Under the pieces are notes generated by a model. The model did no database searches. It worked only from the letters and a program-made list of their open reading frames with translations, and was not told the origin of the DNA. Below, in pieces: positions 40,639 to 49,508 of a DNA stretch of 64,000 nt. Within the stretch, counting starts at the first letter, position 1, and each line of letters starts with the position of its first letter. A program made the translations under genes and the position numbers. The stretch is from Streptococcus sp. oral taxon 056 str. F0418 (GTDB lineage Bacteria > Bacillota > Bacilli > Lactobacillales > Streptococcaceae). The stretch spans positions 1,446,001 through 1,510,000 of the forward strand of contig NZ_AFQU01000001.1 of the NCBI RefSeq assembly GCF_000220065.1. The letters are read 5' to 3'.

Positions 40639-42288
40639 ATGTTGGATTCGTTTGTGAGACTAATTCTTTTTATTTCTGGAGCTTTTTTCCTCATTTTTAT
40701 GATTGGTTTTATAAGTAGACGACGCTTCAAGCAAAGGTTAGAGGCTCATTGGGGAAGTCGTAAGCGTTTGGCTAAGGCTGATAGTGAAGCAAGTTTATAT
40801 GAGTCTATGCTACTGGATATGGATTTGCAGCATTATGATAGTTTGATTGATGATCAAACTTGGAATGATTTGGATTTAGAAGCTATTTTTCAAGAAATTG
40901 ATGCTGCTGCTCAGTCTAGTCTAGGATCGGAATATCTTTATAGCAAGCTTCGTTTGCAAAGCTTTGAGTCTGATTTGGTATTTGAGCAATTACAGATTTA
41001 CTTACAGAAACATCCTAAAGAGCGTCTACAGTTACAATTTTTATTTGCCCAGTTAGGCAAGAAGAACTACAATCATGCTAAAAAATTAGTTTTGCGTCCT
41101 ATTAAGCCGAATTATTGGTGGCCATTTTATATCTTACTTGGCTTGTTACCTCTTATTTCTTTAGGAATCATTTTTGTGGCTGACTCGCTAGGTCTCACTC
41201 TTTTTCTACTTAGTTTAGTGATGAATATTATTTTTTCGGCTCTGACCTGTTGGTCCTTGTCTATGCAGTTAGAAAATATGAGCTATCTGGTGCGGATTTT
41301 TTATGTAGCCGAAAAAATGAAAAAAATGGATTTTCCAGGACATGAAAAATTAAAACTCGCCCTCAAACCTTTTCATGCTTCACAGATTTTTGGCTCTGTT
41401 TTTAAAAATCAATCAGGAGGGTCTGAGCTAGAAATTGTATTGCTTTATCTAAATATGATTTTCTTAATTCCTCAAATGGCGCAGGCTTATATTTCTAGAC
41501 AGATTTTGCATTACCAGCAAAGTGCTCAGTCAGTATTGGATATTTTAGGAAGGTTAGAAGCAGCGATCACTGTCTTAAACTACAAGGAATCTTTGCCATT
41601 TTACAGTAAGCCGTGCTTTTGTGAACAGGAAGGTGTTGAAGGGACAAAACTCTATCATCCTTTACTCCATCATCCTGTCTGCAATGATGTCAGCTTTTTG
41701 AAAAATATGATGATTAGTGGGGATAATGCTTCTGGAAAATCCACTTACCTGAGGACTGTTGCCGTTAATGTGATATTGGCGCAGAGTTTGAACTTTGCCT
41801 GTGCAGAAAGGATGAGCCTAGCATATGGATCCGTATTGACAGCGATGGATGTGACGGATAGCATCGAGGCAGGAGATAGCTATTTCATTGCAGAAAGTAA
41901 AACGATTAAACGAATGCTAGACAGCTTGGAGCAGGGTGGCATTCACTATTTGTTTATCGACGAGCTGTTTAAAGGTACGAATACTGTTGAGCGGATTGGA
42001 GCAGGGCTAGGTATAATAAAATGGCTAGCACACTGCCCATGTCTTTATATGATTTCTAGTCATGACGTTGAGTTAGTAGCGACATCATCGGATGTAAATG
42101 ATCAGTTTCACTTTGATAGCCAATATCAGGATGGTGAGATTGTGTTTGATTATCAGATTAAACCAGGGAGCGCCTTGACTAAAAATGCAGTGAATACTTT
42201 AGAAAGTTTAGATTATCCTGAGGAAATTACGAATGGAGCGAGAACGATTATCGAGCAGTATGAAGAAAGTGGTCAATGGAGTCTATAG
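40639..42288 (+). CDS. Membrane-anchored MutS-like ATPase
   Basis: A 549-residue protein combining membrane segments (about 5-27 and a pair near 172-212) with a C-terminal MutS-type ATPase domain. The ATPase has Walker A ISGDNASGKSTYLRT near 358-372, Walker B HYLFIDELFKGTNTVERIG near 434-452 and a SSHDVEL switch. It lacks the mismatch-recognition, connector and Smr domains, so a repair role is unlikely. Function is unknown. HAD and SGNH hydrolase genes follow with short gaps (18 and 4 bases), suggesting one operon. Confidence 0.85.
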   Translation: MLDSFVRLILFISGAFFLIFMIGFISRRRFKQRLEAHWGSRKRLAKADSEASLYESMLLDMDLQHYDSLIDDQTWNDLDLEAIFQEIDAAAQSSLGSEYLYSKLRLQSFESDLVFEQLQIYLQKHPKERLQLQFLFAQLGKKNYNHAKKLVLRPIKPNYWWPFYILLGLLPLISLGIIFVADSLGLTLFLLSLVMNIIFSALTCWSLSMQLENMSYLVRIFYVAEKMKKMDFPGHEKLKLALKPFHASQIFGSVFKNQSGGSELEIVLLYLNMIFLIPQMAQAYISRQILHYQQSAQSVLDILGRLEAAITVLNYKESLPFYSKPCFCEQEGVEGTKLYHPLLHHPVCNDVSFLKNMMISGDNASGKSTYLRTVAVNVILAQSLNFACAERMSLAYGSVLTAMDVTDSIEAGDSYFIAESKTIKRMLDSLEQGGIHYLFIDELFKGTNTVERIGAGLGIIKWLAHCPCLYMISSHDVELVATSSDVNDQFHFDSQYQDGEIVFDYQIKPGSALTKNAVNTLESLDYPEEITNGARTIIEQYEESGQWSL

Positions 42289-42306
42289 ACAGGAAGGTAG
42301 AAAGCA

Positions 42307-43134
42307 ATGGATATTAGAATGATAGCAACAGATATGGATGGAACTCTGTTAGATGCCCAAGGTCAGTTTGATAACAATCGTTTTGAAAAAATCTTAGACC
42401 AATTAGAAGAGCGTCACATTAAATTTGTCGTAGCAACTGGAAATGAAATTGGGCGTATGCGCAAGCTTTTTGGTCAAGATTTGATGGGGCGGATGACCTT
42501 TGTTGTGGCTAACGGTGCTCGAATTTTTGAAGGGAATAGCTTGCTTGCTGAGCAACACTGGGACAAAGCTTTGGTACAGGACGTTTTGGCATATTTTGCT
42601 GGCAAAGAACGAGACTATCATTTGGTTGCGAATCTTCATGATGGTGCTTATGCTCTGGAGGGGATGACTTTTCCAATGGTAGAGAAGTTTATGACTCAGG
42701 AAATGGCCAAGGAGTTTTACAAGCAGATTCATTTTATTAAAAATTTTCAAGAGCTAGACCAAACAGCAATTATTAAGATGAGCCTGGTAGTGGATGAGGA
42801 ACAGGCCAGTCAGGTGACACGACAAATCAATCGACAATTTGAAGAGAAACTAAATGCGGTTACTAGTGGTTTTGGTGCAATTGATTTACTGCCGATAGGA
42901 ATCCATAAAGGCTGGGGACTTCGTAACTTGATGAAACGTTGGAATATTGAGGAGCATCAAATCATGGCTTTTGGTGATAGTGAAAATGATGTGGAAATAT
43001 TAGAGCTGGCGGGTTTTTCTTATGCAATGAAAAATGCTGAAAATAAGGCAAAAGAGGCCGCTAGATTTCAGGCACCAGCAAATACTGAAGCAGGAGTGCT
43101 ACAAGTAATCGAACAATATTTAAAAGAAAGTTAA
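42307..43134 (+). CDS. HAD superfamily phosphatase, Cof type
   Basis: A 275-residue phosphatase beginning MIATDMDGTLLDAQGQF (motif I, nucleophile Asp), with a C2-type cap and the late AFGDSENDVEILELAGFSYAMKNA motif IV. Proteins of this group hydrolyse sugar phosphates, FMN or PLP; the substrate here is unknown. The ribosome site AGGAAGG lies upstream. Probably co-transcribed with the MutS-like gene before and the SGNH gene after. Confidence 0.9.
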   Translation: MDIRMIATDMDGTLLDAQGQFDNNRFEKILDQLEERHIKFVVATGNEIGRMRKLFGQDLMGRMTFVVANGARIFEGNSLLAEQHWDKALVQDVLAYFAGKERDYHLVANLHDGAYALEGMTFPMVEKFMTQEMAKEFYKQIHFIKNFQELDQTAIIKMSLVVDEEQASQVTRQINRQFEEKLNAVTSGFGAIDLLPIGIHKGWGLRNLMKRWNIEEHQIMAFGDSENDVEILELAGFSYAMKNAENKAKEAARFQAPANTEAGVLQVIEQYLKES

Positions 43135-43138
43135 GGAA

Positions 43139-43771
43139 ATGGCTGTACAGTTATTAGAACAATGGCTCTTAAAGGAGCAAGCAAAATTACAGGAAAACTA
43201 CCGTAAGCTAAATCAGATTTCTGTGAAAGAGCCAGATATCATCTTTATTGGGGACTCCATTGTGGAATACTATCCACTCCATGAGCTGTTGCAGACGGAT
43301 AAGACGGTTGTCAATCGTGGTATTCGAGGCTACAAGACAGATTTGCTTTTAGAAAATTTGGATGCCCATCTTTTTGGCCACGCCGTAGATAAGATTTTTC
43401 TTCTGATTGGAACTAATGATATTGGAAAGGAGATGGAGCAAGCAGAGACGTTGGGTAATATGGAAGAGATCATACAGTTTATTTCTCGCAATTATCCTCT
43501 AGCTCAGATCCAACTACTGTCTGTTTTGCCGGTCAATGAAGATCCCGCCTACAAGAGCACGGTCTATGTCCGCAGCAATGAAAAGATTCAGGCCCTGAAT
43601 CAGGCCTATCGCCAGCTGACTAACGCCTACATGAACGTCCAGTTTATCGATCTCTACGATGCTTTTCTGGATGAGGAAGGTCAGCTTCGCCCAGACTACA
43701 CAAGGGACGGCCTCCATCTGACCATTGCTGGCTATGCAGCCCTGTCCAAGGCTTTGCAGGAGATGTTATAG
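43139..43771 (+). CDS. SGNH/GDSL-type lipase/esterase
   Basis: A 210-residue hydrolase with the catalytic Ser in IIFIGDSIVEYYPL, block III LLIGTNDIGKEM and the C-terminal Asp-His in TRDGLHLTIAGY. Pneumococcal homologues have been annotated as platelet-activating-factor acetylhydrolase-like, but the substrate is not shown. No signal peptide is seen. It starts four bases after the HAD gene and ends before a terminator. Confidence 0.87.
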   Translation: MAVQLLEQWLLKEQAKLQENYRKLNQISVKEPDIIFIGDSIVEYYPLHELLQTDKTVVNRGIRGYKTDLLLENLDAHLFGHAVDKIFLLIGTNDIGKEMEQAETLGNMEEIIQFISRNYPLAQIQLLSVLPVNEDPAYKSTVYVRSNEKIQALNQAYRQLTNAYMNVQFIDLYDAFLDEEGQLRPDYTRDGLHLTIAGYAALSKALQEML

Positions 43772-43805
43772 AGATAAAAATAGGGAGCGAAAAAAGCCCA
43801 ACCAG

Positions 43806-43834
43806 ACAAATCTTTAAAGGAAGATTTGTTTTTT
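43806..43834 (+). terminator. Terminator after the SGNH gene
   Basis: ACAAATCTT and AAGATTTGT around TAAAGG, followed by T-run; it separates the upstream operon from the cop promoter. Confidence 0.8.
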
Positions 43835-43846
43835 AAAAACTTTTTG

Positions 43847-43899
43847 TTGACAAATGTAAATCTTAGGTGTAAAATAGCATCATAAGATTTACAAATGTA
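43847..43899 (+). promoter_or_regulatory. cop promoter with two CopY boxes
   Basis: TTGACA (43847-43852), 17-nt spacer, TAAAAT (43870-43875). Two exact matches to the cop-box consensus KACANNTGTA are present: GACAAATGTA (43849-43858), overlapping the -35, and TACAAATGTA (43890-43899), just downstream of the start point. Repression by CopY and release by copper is the known mode for this family. Confidence 0.92.
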
Positions 43900-43918
43900 G
43901 ATTTAGAAAGGAGAAGCC

Positions 43919-44314
43919 ATGCAAATTTCCAATGCGGAATGGCGCATCATGAAGATTATCTGGATGGAAGGCAAGCAGACCAGCAGGGATTTGATCGCCG
44001 TCTTGTCCGAGCGCTTTGACTGGTCGAAGTCGACCATCAAGACCCTCTTGACGCGCTTGGTGGAGAAAGGATGTTTGACTAGAGAAAAATCAGGCAAAGC
44101 CTTTGTTTACTCGGCTTTGTTGAAGCAGGACCAGAGTTTAGACTTGGTCGTTGAGGATGTGAAAGACAAGGTTTGCTCCAAAAGGATTGTCCAGGTGCTT
44201 GAAAACTTGATTCAGGCGAGTGACTTTACGCTTGCAGATCTTAATCAGCTGCAGCAGGTCCTGGAAGAAAAGAAAGCAGAGGCTGTCGAAACAGTCCCTT
44301 GCAATTGTATGTAA
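43919..44314 (+). CDS. copY: Copper-responsive repressor CopY
   Basis: A 131-residue BlaI/MecI-type winged-helix repressor. The DNA-binding part (SNAEWRIMKIIWMEGKQTSR, then DWSKSTIKTLLTRLVEKGCL) is followed by a dimerisation helix. The C-terminal PCNCM gives a single visible CxC; a second CxC in the usual CxCx4CxC metal site is not present at the very end, as in some streptococcal CopY proteins. It controls its own operon through the two cop boxes upstream. First gene of copY-cupA-copA. Confidence 0.93.
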   Translation: MQISNAEWRIMKIIWMEGKQTSRDLIAVLSERFDWSKSTIKTLLTRLVEKGCLTREKSGKAFVYSALLKQDQSLDLVVEDVKDKVCSKRIVQVLENLIQASDFTLADLNQLQQVLEEKKAEAVETVPCNCM

Positions 44315-44332
44315 TAGAAAGAAGGAAATTCC

Positions 44333-44704
44333 ATGTTTGGATTGTTGATTAGTATTGTTTGTTTACTTGTGGTTGCTTTTATTGCTTGGTGGTTCTTTGC
44401 AGAGCATGAAAAGGTAAGCGGCCACGCTCGTCAGAAATCAGGTTATCAAGAAATTGAAGTCGAAGTCATGGGGGGCTATTCGCCTGAAACCATTGTCCTG
44501 AAAAAGAATGTTCCAGCCCGGATCATCTTTAATCGCAAGGATCCATCTTCATGTCTGGCTCAAGTGATCTTTCCAGATTTTGGCGTTCATGAAGATTTGC
44601 CTTTAGGTGAAAAACATGTCATTGAAATTACGCCAGAAAAAGCGGGTGAATATGGGTATTCATGTGGAATGAACATGATGCATGGTCACATGATTGTGGA
44701 ATAA
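44333..44704 (+). CDS. cupA: Membrane-anchored cupredoxin copper chaperone CupA
   Basis: A 123-residue protein with one N-terminal membrane helix (about 3-22) and a cupredoxin domain outside or at the membrane face. Cys74 (DPSSCLAQ) and the C-terminal [10 protein letters not shown] (Cys111, Met113, Met115) match the binuclear Cu(I) site described for pneumococcal CupA, which hands copper to CopA. It lies between copY and copA, the pneumococcal gene order. No CopZ-type chaperone gene is present. Confidence 0.9.
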   Translation: MFGLLISIVCLLVVAFIAWWFFAEHEKVSGHARQKSGYQEIEVEVMGGYSPETIVLKKNVPARIIFNRKDPSSCLAQVIFPDFGVHEDLPLGEKHVIEITPEKAGEYGYSCGMNMMHGHMIVE

Positions 44705-44714
44705 AGGAGTAGGT

Positions 44715-46937
44715 ATGGTAGAAAAACAAAAAGCAGTTGTGGAAAACGGAGTGCAAAAGATCCGTATTACAGCAGAAAAGGGCTATAGTCCCAAAGAATT
44801 TCAACTTCAAAAAGGGATCCCTGCTGAAATCACCTTCCATCGGGTCAATCCTTCCGGCTGTTACAAGGAAATTTTGTTTGAAGATCAGGGGATTTTAGAG
44901 CCTTTGGAAGTCGGTGTGGATAAGGTGATATCCTTTACTCCGACAGAAACAGGGGACTTCGAGTTTTCATGTGGAATGAAGATGCAAAAGGGTTCCTACA
45001 CGGTTGTGGAAAAACGCCGTCGTGTCTTAAGTTTACGGGATCGCTTTTGGATTACTAGTATCTTTACCCTTCCTTTATTGATCTTGATGATCGGGATGAT
45101 GGCAGGATTTGTATCCCATACAGTCAGTCGCTGGGGGACTTTTCTAGCGACAACGCCGATCATGTTGGTAGCAGGAGTTCCTTTTATCAAGAGTGCCTGG
45201 GCCTCATTTAAGAAGCACCATTCCAATATGGATACCTTGGTAGCTCTTGGAACCCTGGTAGCCTATGTCTATAGTGTATTTGCCCTTTTTACTGGTCAGC
45301 CAGTATACTTTGAGGCTGCGGGTTTTATCATCTTCTTTATCCTCTTAGGGCAAATCTTTGAAGAACGGATGCGTAACAATGCCTCCGAGGCTGTGGAAAA
45401 GTTGTTGGATTTGCAGGCAAAAACGGCTCAAGTTCTCCGTGATGGGAACTATGTCGAGGTGGCGGCAGAAGATATCCAAATTGATGACTTGATTCGGGTC
45501 CGTCCTGGGGAAAAGATTGCGGTTGATGGGACGATTGTAGAAGGAAGTACGACCATTGATGAGTCGATGGTGACAGGTGAAAGCTTGCCTGTGGAAAAAT
45601 CAGTTGGTGATGCAGTTATCGGCTCCACTATCAACAGCAATGGGACCATTCTCTTTAAGGCTGAAAAAGTCGGTAGTGAGACCCTCTTATCTCAAATTGT
45701 GGACTTTGTCAAAATGGCCCAATCCAGTCGTGCTCCTATTCAAGATTTGACGGATAAGATTTCAGGTATCTTTGTTCCAGTGGTGACGATTTTGGCCATT
45801 GCGACTTTCTGGGTTTGGTCCGTGCTTCTGGGCGCGTCGCTTCAAGAGGCCATGCTCTATGCAGTCTCTGTCCTCATTATTGCCTGTCCTTGTGCCCTTG
45901 GTTTAGCAACCCCAACAGCCCTGATGGTCGGAACCGGCCGTAGTGCCAAGATGGGGGTTCTGATTAAAAATGGAACAGTTCTTCAAGAAGTGCAAAAGAT
46001 TCAAACCGTTGTGTTTGATAAGACAGGGACTATTACCATTGGCCAACCACTTGTAACCGATGTTGTAGGAGATGAAGCGCGTGTCTTGACACTGGCTGCT
46101 AGTCTTGAAACTTTTTCAGAACATCCACTAGCCCAAGCGGTGTTATCCCAAGCAGAAGAAAAAGGTTTGGTGTTATTCCCTGTGGAAAACTTCCAAGCGA
46201 TTGAAGGAAAAGGGGTCCAAGGTCAGATCGACCAGCAGTTGGTGACCTTGGGAAATGGCAAACTTCATGACGGGACAGCGATGGATCCGGAGCTTGAAAA
46301 ACGGATGGTAGAGTTGCAAGAGCAGGCCAAAACAGTGATCAGTTTGTCTGTGGATGGGCAAGTGATTGGCTTGATTGCCATTCAAGATGCTCCGAAGGCC
46401 AGCTCAAAAGAAGCGATCAAAAAGCTCAAAGAACGGGGCTTGAAAACGGTCATGTTAACGGGGGATAATGAACGGGTGGCCCAAGCTATTGCTAAGCAAG
46501 TGGGAATTGACACCGTCATTGCTGATGTCCTTCCTCAAGAAAAAGCTAGCGCAATCCAAAAACTGCAAGAAGCTAGCAAGGTCGCCTTTGTTGGAGATGG
46601 GATCAATGATGCTCCAGCTCTCTCGATCGCGGATGTGGGGATCGCTATGGGATCTGGAACGGATATTGCGATCGAGTCCGGTGGCATCGTGCTCACGCAA
46701 AATGATTTACTTGGCGTTGTGCGCGCCTTTGACATGAGTCAAAAGACCTTCCGCAGGATCTTACTCAATCTCTTCTGGGCCTCTATCTACAATATCCTTG
46801 GGATTCCAATTGCTGCTGGAGTCTTTGTAGGACTGGAATTGACCCTCAATCCAGAACTAGCAGGTCTTGCTATGGCCCTTAGTTCTTTGTCTGTTTTGAC
46901 TAGCTCGCTGCTTCTCAATGTTGAGAAAATTGATTAA
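44715..46937 (+). CDS. copA: Copper-exporting P1B-type ATPase CopA
   Basis: Exports Cu(I) across the membrane at the cost of ATP. The frame is open from 44694, but AAGGAG after the cupA stop points to ATG 44715 (740 residues). The N-terminal metal domain is not the usual MxCxxC ferredoxin fold but a cupredoxin-like copy of CupA (Cys49, then CGMKM at 86-90). The P-type core follows: [11 protein letters not shown], the channel motif [28 protein letters not shown] and [11 protein letters not shown]. It is the last gene of the cop operon and is followed by a terminator. Confidence 0.95.
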   Translation: MVEKQKAVVENGVQKIRITAEKGYSPKEFQLQKGIPAEITFHRVNPSGCYKEILFEDQGILEPLEVGVDKVISFTPTETGDFEFSCGMKMQKGSYTVVEKRRRVLSLRDRFWITSIFTLPLLILMIGMMAGFVSHTVSRWGTFLATTPIMLVAGVPFIKSAWASFKKHHSNMDTLVALGTLVAYVYSVFALFTGQPVYFEAAGFIIFFILLGQIFEERMRNNASEAVEKLLDLQAKTAQVLRDGNYVEVAAEDIQIDDLIRVRPGEKIAVDGTIVEGSTTIDESMVTGESLPVEKSVGDAVIGSTINSNGTILFKAEKVGSETLLSQIVDFVKMAQSSRAPIQDLTDKISGIFVPVVTILAIATFWVWSVLLGASLQEAMLYAVSVLIIACPCALGLATPTALMVGTGRSAKMGVLIKNGTVLQEVQKIQTVVFDKTGTITIGQPLVTDVVGDEARVLTLAASLETFSEHPLAQAVLSQAEEKGLVLFPVENFQAIEGKGVQGQIDQQLVTLGNGKLHDGTAMDPELEKRMVELQEQAKTVISLSVDGQVIGLIAIQDAPKASSKEAIKKLKERGLKTVMLTGDNERVAQAIAKQVGIDTVIADVLPQEKASAIQKLQEASKVAFVGDGINDAPALSIADVGIAMGSGTDIAIESGGIVLTQNDLLGVVRAFDMSQKTFRRILLNLFWASIYNILGIPIAAGVFVGLELTLNPELAGLAMALSSLSVLTSSLLLNVEKID

Positions 46938-46945
46938 ATGAAATG

Positions 46946-46978
46946 AAAAGTGATACAGAATTTTGTATCGCTTTTTGT
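46946..46978 (+). terminator. cop operon terminator
   Basis: AAAAGTGATACA and TGTATCGCTTTT pair with one G-T and a six-base loop, followed by T-rich sequence. Confidence 0.8.
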
Positions 46979-47226
46979 TTGATTTCCTACAGCTACAAGT
47001 CTTAGAGGTGCATGCAAATTATAATAAAATATCCTATTCTACTATAGCTTGTGAAATTTTCTCAAAAAAAGAGCATCTGTTATGTAATAGGGATTGAGCA
47101 TCTCTGAGCAGATTCTTATATATGTGAATCTCTTTGTGATAAATTAATACTGTAATCGTTTTGTAAATCGTTTTCATGAGAAATGTCAGAAAAAACTCAT
47201 TTTCAAAACGAAACCTGATCGCAAAG
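46979..47226. other. Gene-free stretch after copA
   Basis: No gene is seen. Two overlapping cre-like halves occur at about 47153-47175 (ATCGTTTTGTAAATCGTTTTC), which could be what remains of a catabolite-controlled promoter for the glucosidase whose 3' end follows. Confidence 0.3.
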
Positions 47227-47361
<135 letters not shown>

Positions 47362-47399
47362 AAACAAGGCTGAGATATGAATGTCTCAGCCTTGTTTTT
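47362..47399 (+). terminator. Terminator of the deleted glucosidase gene
   Basis: A 14-bp stem, AAACAAGGCTGAGA and TCTCAGCCTTGTTT around an eight-base loop, starts one base after the remnant's stop codon and is followed by TT. Confidence 0.85.
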
Positions 47400-47419
47400 G
47401 ATTTGTCCCCATTCCGATC

Positions 47420-47560
47420 TTAGACTGATTTGGATGAGGACTGGGAAAGTTTTAGCGTTACGATCCCAACAAGAAATAGTATAAATGAATTTTCCTTTTA
47501 TAAATCCTCAATAGCGAATCTTATACTTCTAAAGATAACTCTACAAAATACTCTAATCAT
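47420..47560 (-). pseudogene. Possible deletion remnant of a fourth ABC permease gene
   Basis: On the minus strand GAAAGGAAG and ATG 47560 start a 20-codon frame (MIRVFCRVIFRSIRFAIED). After one stop, the same frame continues as SFILFLVGIVTLKLSQSS to a second stop at 47420. The first part resembles the N-termini of the permeases downstream (pattern FxRxxFRS...IxE). The second resembles their C-termini (IFTIAGLATLKK, FLFLIGGLKIFK). The 630 bases expected between are missing. It lies behind a promoter of the same architecture as the three ABC operons. The identification rests on short similarities. Confidence 0.45.
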
Positions 47561-47606
47561 TCTTTGCTTCCTTTCTACGTGTAATCCAGAAATATTGCTT
47601 TCTTTC

Positions 47607-47660
47607 ATTGTAAGGAACAGGTTTCAAATATTCTTCAAGAAATTCTAAAATATTTCTAAA
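47607..47660 (-). promoter_or_regulatory. 4 x 11-bp operator and promoter, array 4 (leftward)
   Basis: Minus-strand -10 TACAAT (plus 47607-47612), four bases, then four 11-bp units at 47617-47627, 47628-47638, 47639-47649 and 47650-47660. On the plus strand the last reads ATATTTCTAAA. Spacing is identical to the arrays before the ABC operons. It fires leftward, away from the response regulator, whose own promoter begins 25 bp to the right. Confidence 0.75.
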
Positions 47661-47684
47661 GATTTGTCCGAAGACGGCATTTCA

Positions 47685-47713
47685 TTGACTTACGGCTTTT
47701 TCCTTGCTACACT
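47685..47713 (+). promoter_or_regulatory. Promoter of the response regulator/kinase genes
   Basis: TTGACT (47685-47690), 17-nt spacer, TACACT (47708-47713). It lies 25 bp right of operator array 4, so the regulator may also affect its own transcription. Confidence 0.7.
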
Positions 47714-47744
47714 AATAGTAAAAATGGAACAGAGGAGAAGGACT

Positions 47745-48425
47745 GTGGCTAGAATTCTGGTGATTGAAGACAATAATGATATTCATGCGATTCTGACAAG
47801 TCTGTTTGAGAAAGAACATGAAGTTTACTCAGCCTATTCGGGAACAGAAGGGCTGGCTGTTTTTGAGCGGGAAAAGCCTGATCTGGTCTTGCTGGATATC
47901 ATGTTGCCTGGTAAGAATGGTGACCAAGTATTGAAGGAAATTCGCAGGACTAACAGCCAAGTGCCTATTCTGATGCTGACGGCGTTGGGAGAGAAGTCTT
48001 TGGTCAGCGAGTACCTTTTAAATGGAGCCAATGACTATATTGTCAAGCCCTTTAATCTGGATGAGGTCTTTGCCCGAGTGACAGTCCAGTTGCGCAGTCA
48101 GCATACCTCATCGGCTGAGGAAGAAAGTCTTTGTTTTAAGAATATTCAATTGTTGCCAGCAACTTTCCAGGCTGTTTGTGGAGAGCGAGAAGTTCGTTTG
48201 AGTAAAAAAGAATTTCAAATTTTTCAACTCTTGCTCCGCCATGCTAAAAAAATCTTTACTAAAGAAGCTTTGTTTGAATCTGTATGGGAAGAAGCCTATC
48301 TTCCTGGGGACAATACCCTCAATACTCATCTTAGCAACCTACGTAAAAAGCTGGCTCAGTTAGATCCATCCGAAGAGTACATTGAAACAGTTTGGGGCTT
48401 AGGTGTAAGACTCAAGGAGGACTGA
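47745..48425 (+). CDS. OmpR-type response regulator (LcrR/NsrR-like context)
   Basis: A 226-residue regulator: receiver domain with phospho-acceptor Asp51 (LVLLDIMLP), MLTALGEKS and DYIVKPFN, then a winged-helix domain (LSKKEFQIFQLLLRHAKK, DNTLNTHLSNLRKKL). I choose the GTG at 47745, which follows GAGGAGAAG, over the ATG at 47724, which lies too close to the transcription start and has no ribosome site. It is paired with the kinase one base downstream. The ABC operons nearby share 11-bp direct repeats, the expected spacing for OmpR-type tandem binding, so it probably controls them. Confidence 0.9.
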   Translation: MARILVIEDNNDIHAILTSLFEKEHEVYSAYSGTEGLAVFEREKPDLVLLDIMLPGKNGDQVLKEIRRTNSQVPILMLTALGEKSLVSEYLLNGANDYIVKPFNLDEVFARVTVQLRSQHTSSAEEESLCFKNIQLLPATFQAVCGEREVRLSKKEFQIFQLLLRHAKKIFTKEALFESVWEEAYLPGDNTLNTHLSNLRKKLAQLDPSEEYIETVWGLGVRLKED

Positions 48426-48426
48426 A

Positions 48427-49302
48427 ATGGGAGTTCTTGCATTTCTATTGGTCATTATCTGTTTGCTTTTGCTCCTCGTTTTGGTACGTTATCATATAGC
48501 AGTTAAGGATATAGCCCAGCAAATTCGCAAAAAGCGTCAACAGGCTAGTTCTAGTAGACTAGCTCCATCGGTCCATCTAGCAAGTATTCTAGAGCTGACT
48601 GAAGAGGTTGAAGAGGTCTTTCAGGAGCTGGATAAAACAACCTTTGTGGTTCAGCAAGAAAAGAAAACTTTGGATATGACAATTAGTAACATTGCTCATG
48701 ATATTCGCACTCCTCTGACCATTGCTAGTGGCTATACCCAGCAACTACTTAAGGAAAACAGTCCAGAAAGTCAACAGTTAGTCAAAATTGCAGATAGTTT
48801 GGGTATGGTATCTAAACGCTTAGAGGCTTTGATGGAGTACCGCCGGTTGATGGAAGGTGCCATTCGACCAAGACTTGTTAAGGTGGATCTCACTCAGCTT
48901 GTGACCCAGCAACTTTTTGCTTACTATGATGCTTTTCAAAAGGCTCAGATTGATTTGGATCTTGATTTGACGGAAGGATTGTTTTTGACAACGGATCCTG
49001 AGATTTTAGAACGTATTATACAAAATATGATTAGCAACGTTCTGAAGCATGGGCGTAGGACAGCTAATATCTCTCTGAAAAAAGAGGGGGAACACTGCAT
49101 TTTTACTGTCAAAAATATCGTCCAACAACCGATCTTACACCTAGATAAACTAACCAACCGTTTCTATTCAGAAAATCTCTCCAGCAGTGAGGAGTCCTCT
49201 GGTCTAGGTCTTTATATCACCCAGCAGCTAGTTGAAATCCTAGGGGGGGACTTGACCATGAAAGCAGAAGACGATTGGTTTGAACTAAGGGTTAGTTTGT
49301 AA
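48427..49302 (+). CDS. Sensor histidine kinase with one N-terminal membrane helix
   Basis: A 291-residue kinase with a single membrane segment (about 3-20), a short linker and no extracellular sensor domain. The phospho-acceptor is His91 in ISNIAHDIRTPLT. N, G1 and G2 boxes are IQNMISNVLKHG, SSEESSGLGLYI and QLVEILGG. Such short kinases are typical of antimicrobial-peptide-sensing systems that rely on a transporter or the membrane for sensing; this is inferred. AAGGAGG precedes the ATG. It lies one base after the regulator and converges on the first ABC operon across repeat copy D. Confidence 0.92.
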   Translation: MGVLAFLLVIICLLLLLVLVRYHIAVKDIAQQIRKKRQQASSSRLAPSVHLASILELTEEVEEVFQELDKTTFVVQQEKKTLDMTISNIAHDIRTPLTIASGYTQQLLKENSPESQQLVKIADSLGMVSKRLEALMEYRRLMEGAIRPRLVKVDLTQLVTQQLFAYYDAFQKAQIDLDLDLTEGLFLTTDPEILERIIQNMISNVLKHGRRTANISLKKEGEHCIFTVKNIVQQPILHLDKLTNRFYSENLSSSEESSGLGLYITQQLVEILGGDLTMKAEDDWFELRVSL

Positions 49303-49320
49303 TAGTTGTGAAAATAGAAA

Positions 49321-49502
49321 AAAGAGAGTGGGACAGAAATCGGTAATTCGTCAGAATTCGATTTCGTCGTCCCACCTCCGCACAGTTGAGTAGGGCTGTA
49401 AAAGCTGATGAAATCAGCGTAGTAGAGCCCACTCAACCACTGCGTCTTGCTCGACAATCCAAAGACAATTGAGAGGCTAGGACTTTTGTCCCAGCCTCGT
49501 TT
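49321..49502 (-). repeat. 181-bp structured interspersed repeat, copy D (inverted)
   Basis: Reverse orientation relative to copies A-C, starting seven bases after the stop of the minus-strand ABC permease. It is thus again directly behind a gene in the same sense. Its other end faces the histidine kinase stop, so it may terminate both. One substitution relative to the others is GTCAGAATTC for GTTAGAATTC. Confidence 0.9.
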
Positions 49503-49508
49503 TTGCTT

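Noticed and set aside
47430..47648. 72-codon open frame on the plus strand before the response regulator
   Set aside because: No ribosome site, poor composition, and it runs antisense through operator array 4 and the permease relic.
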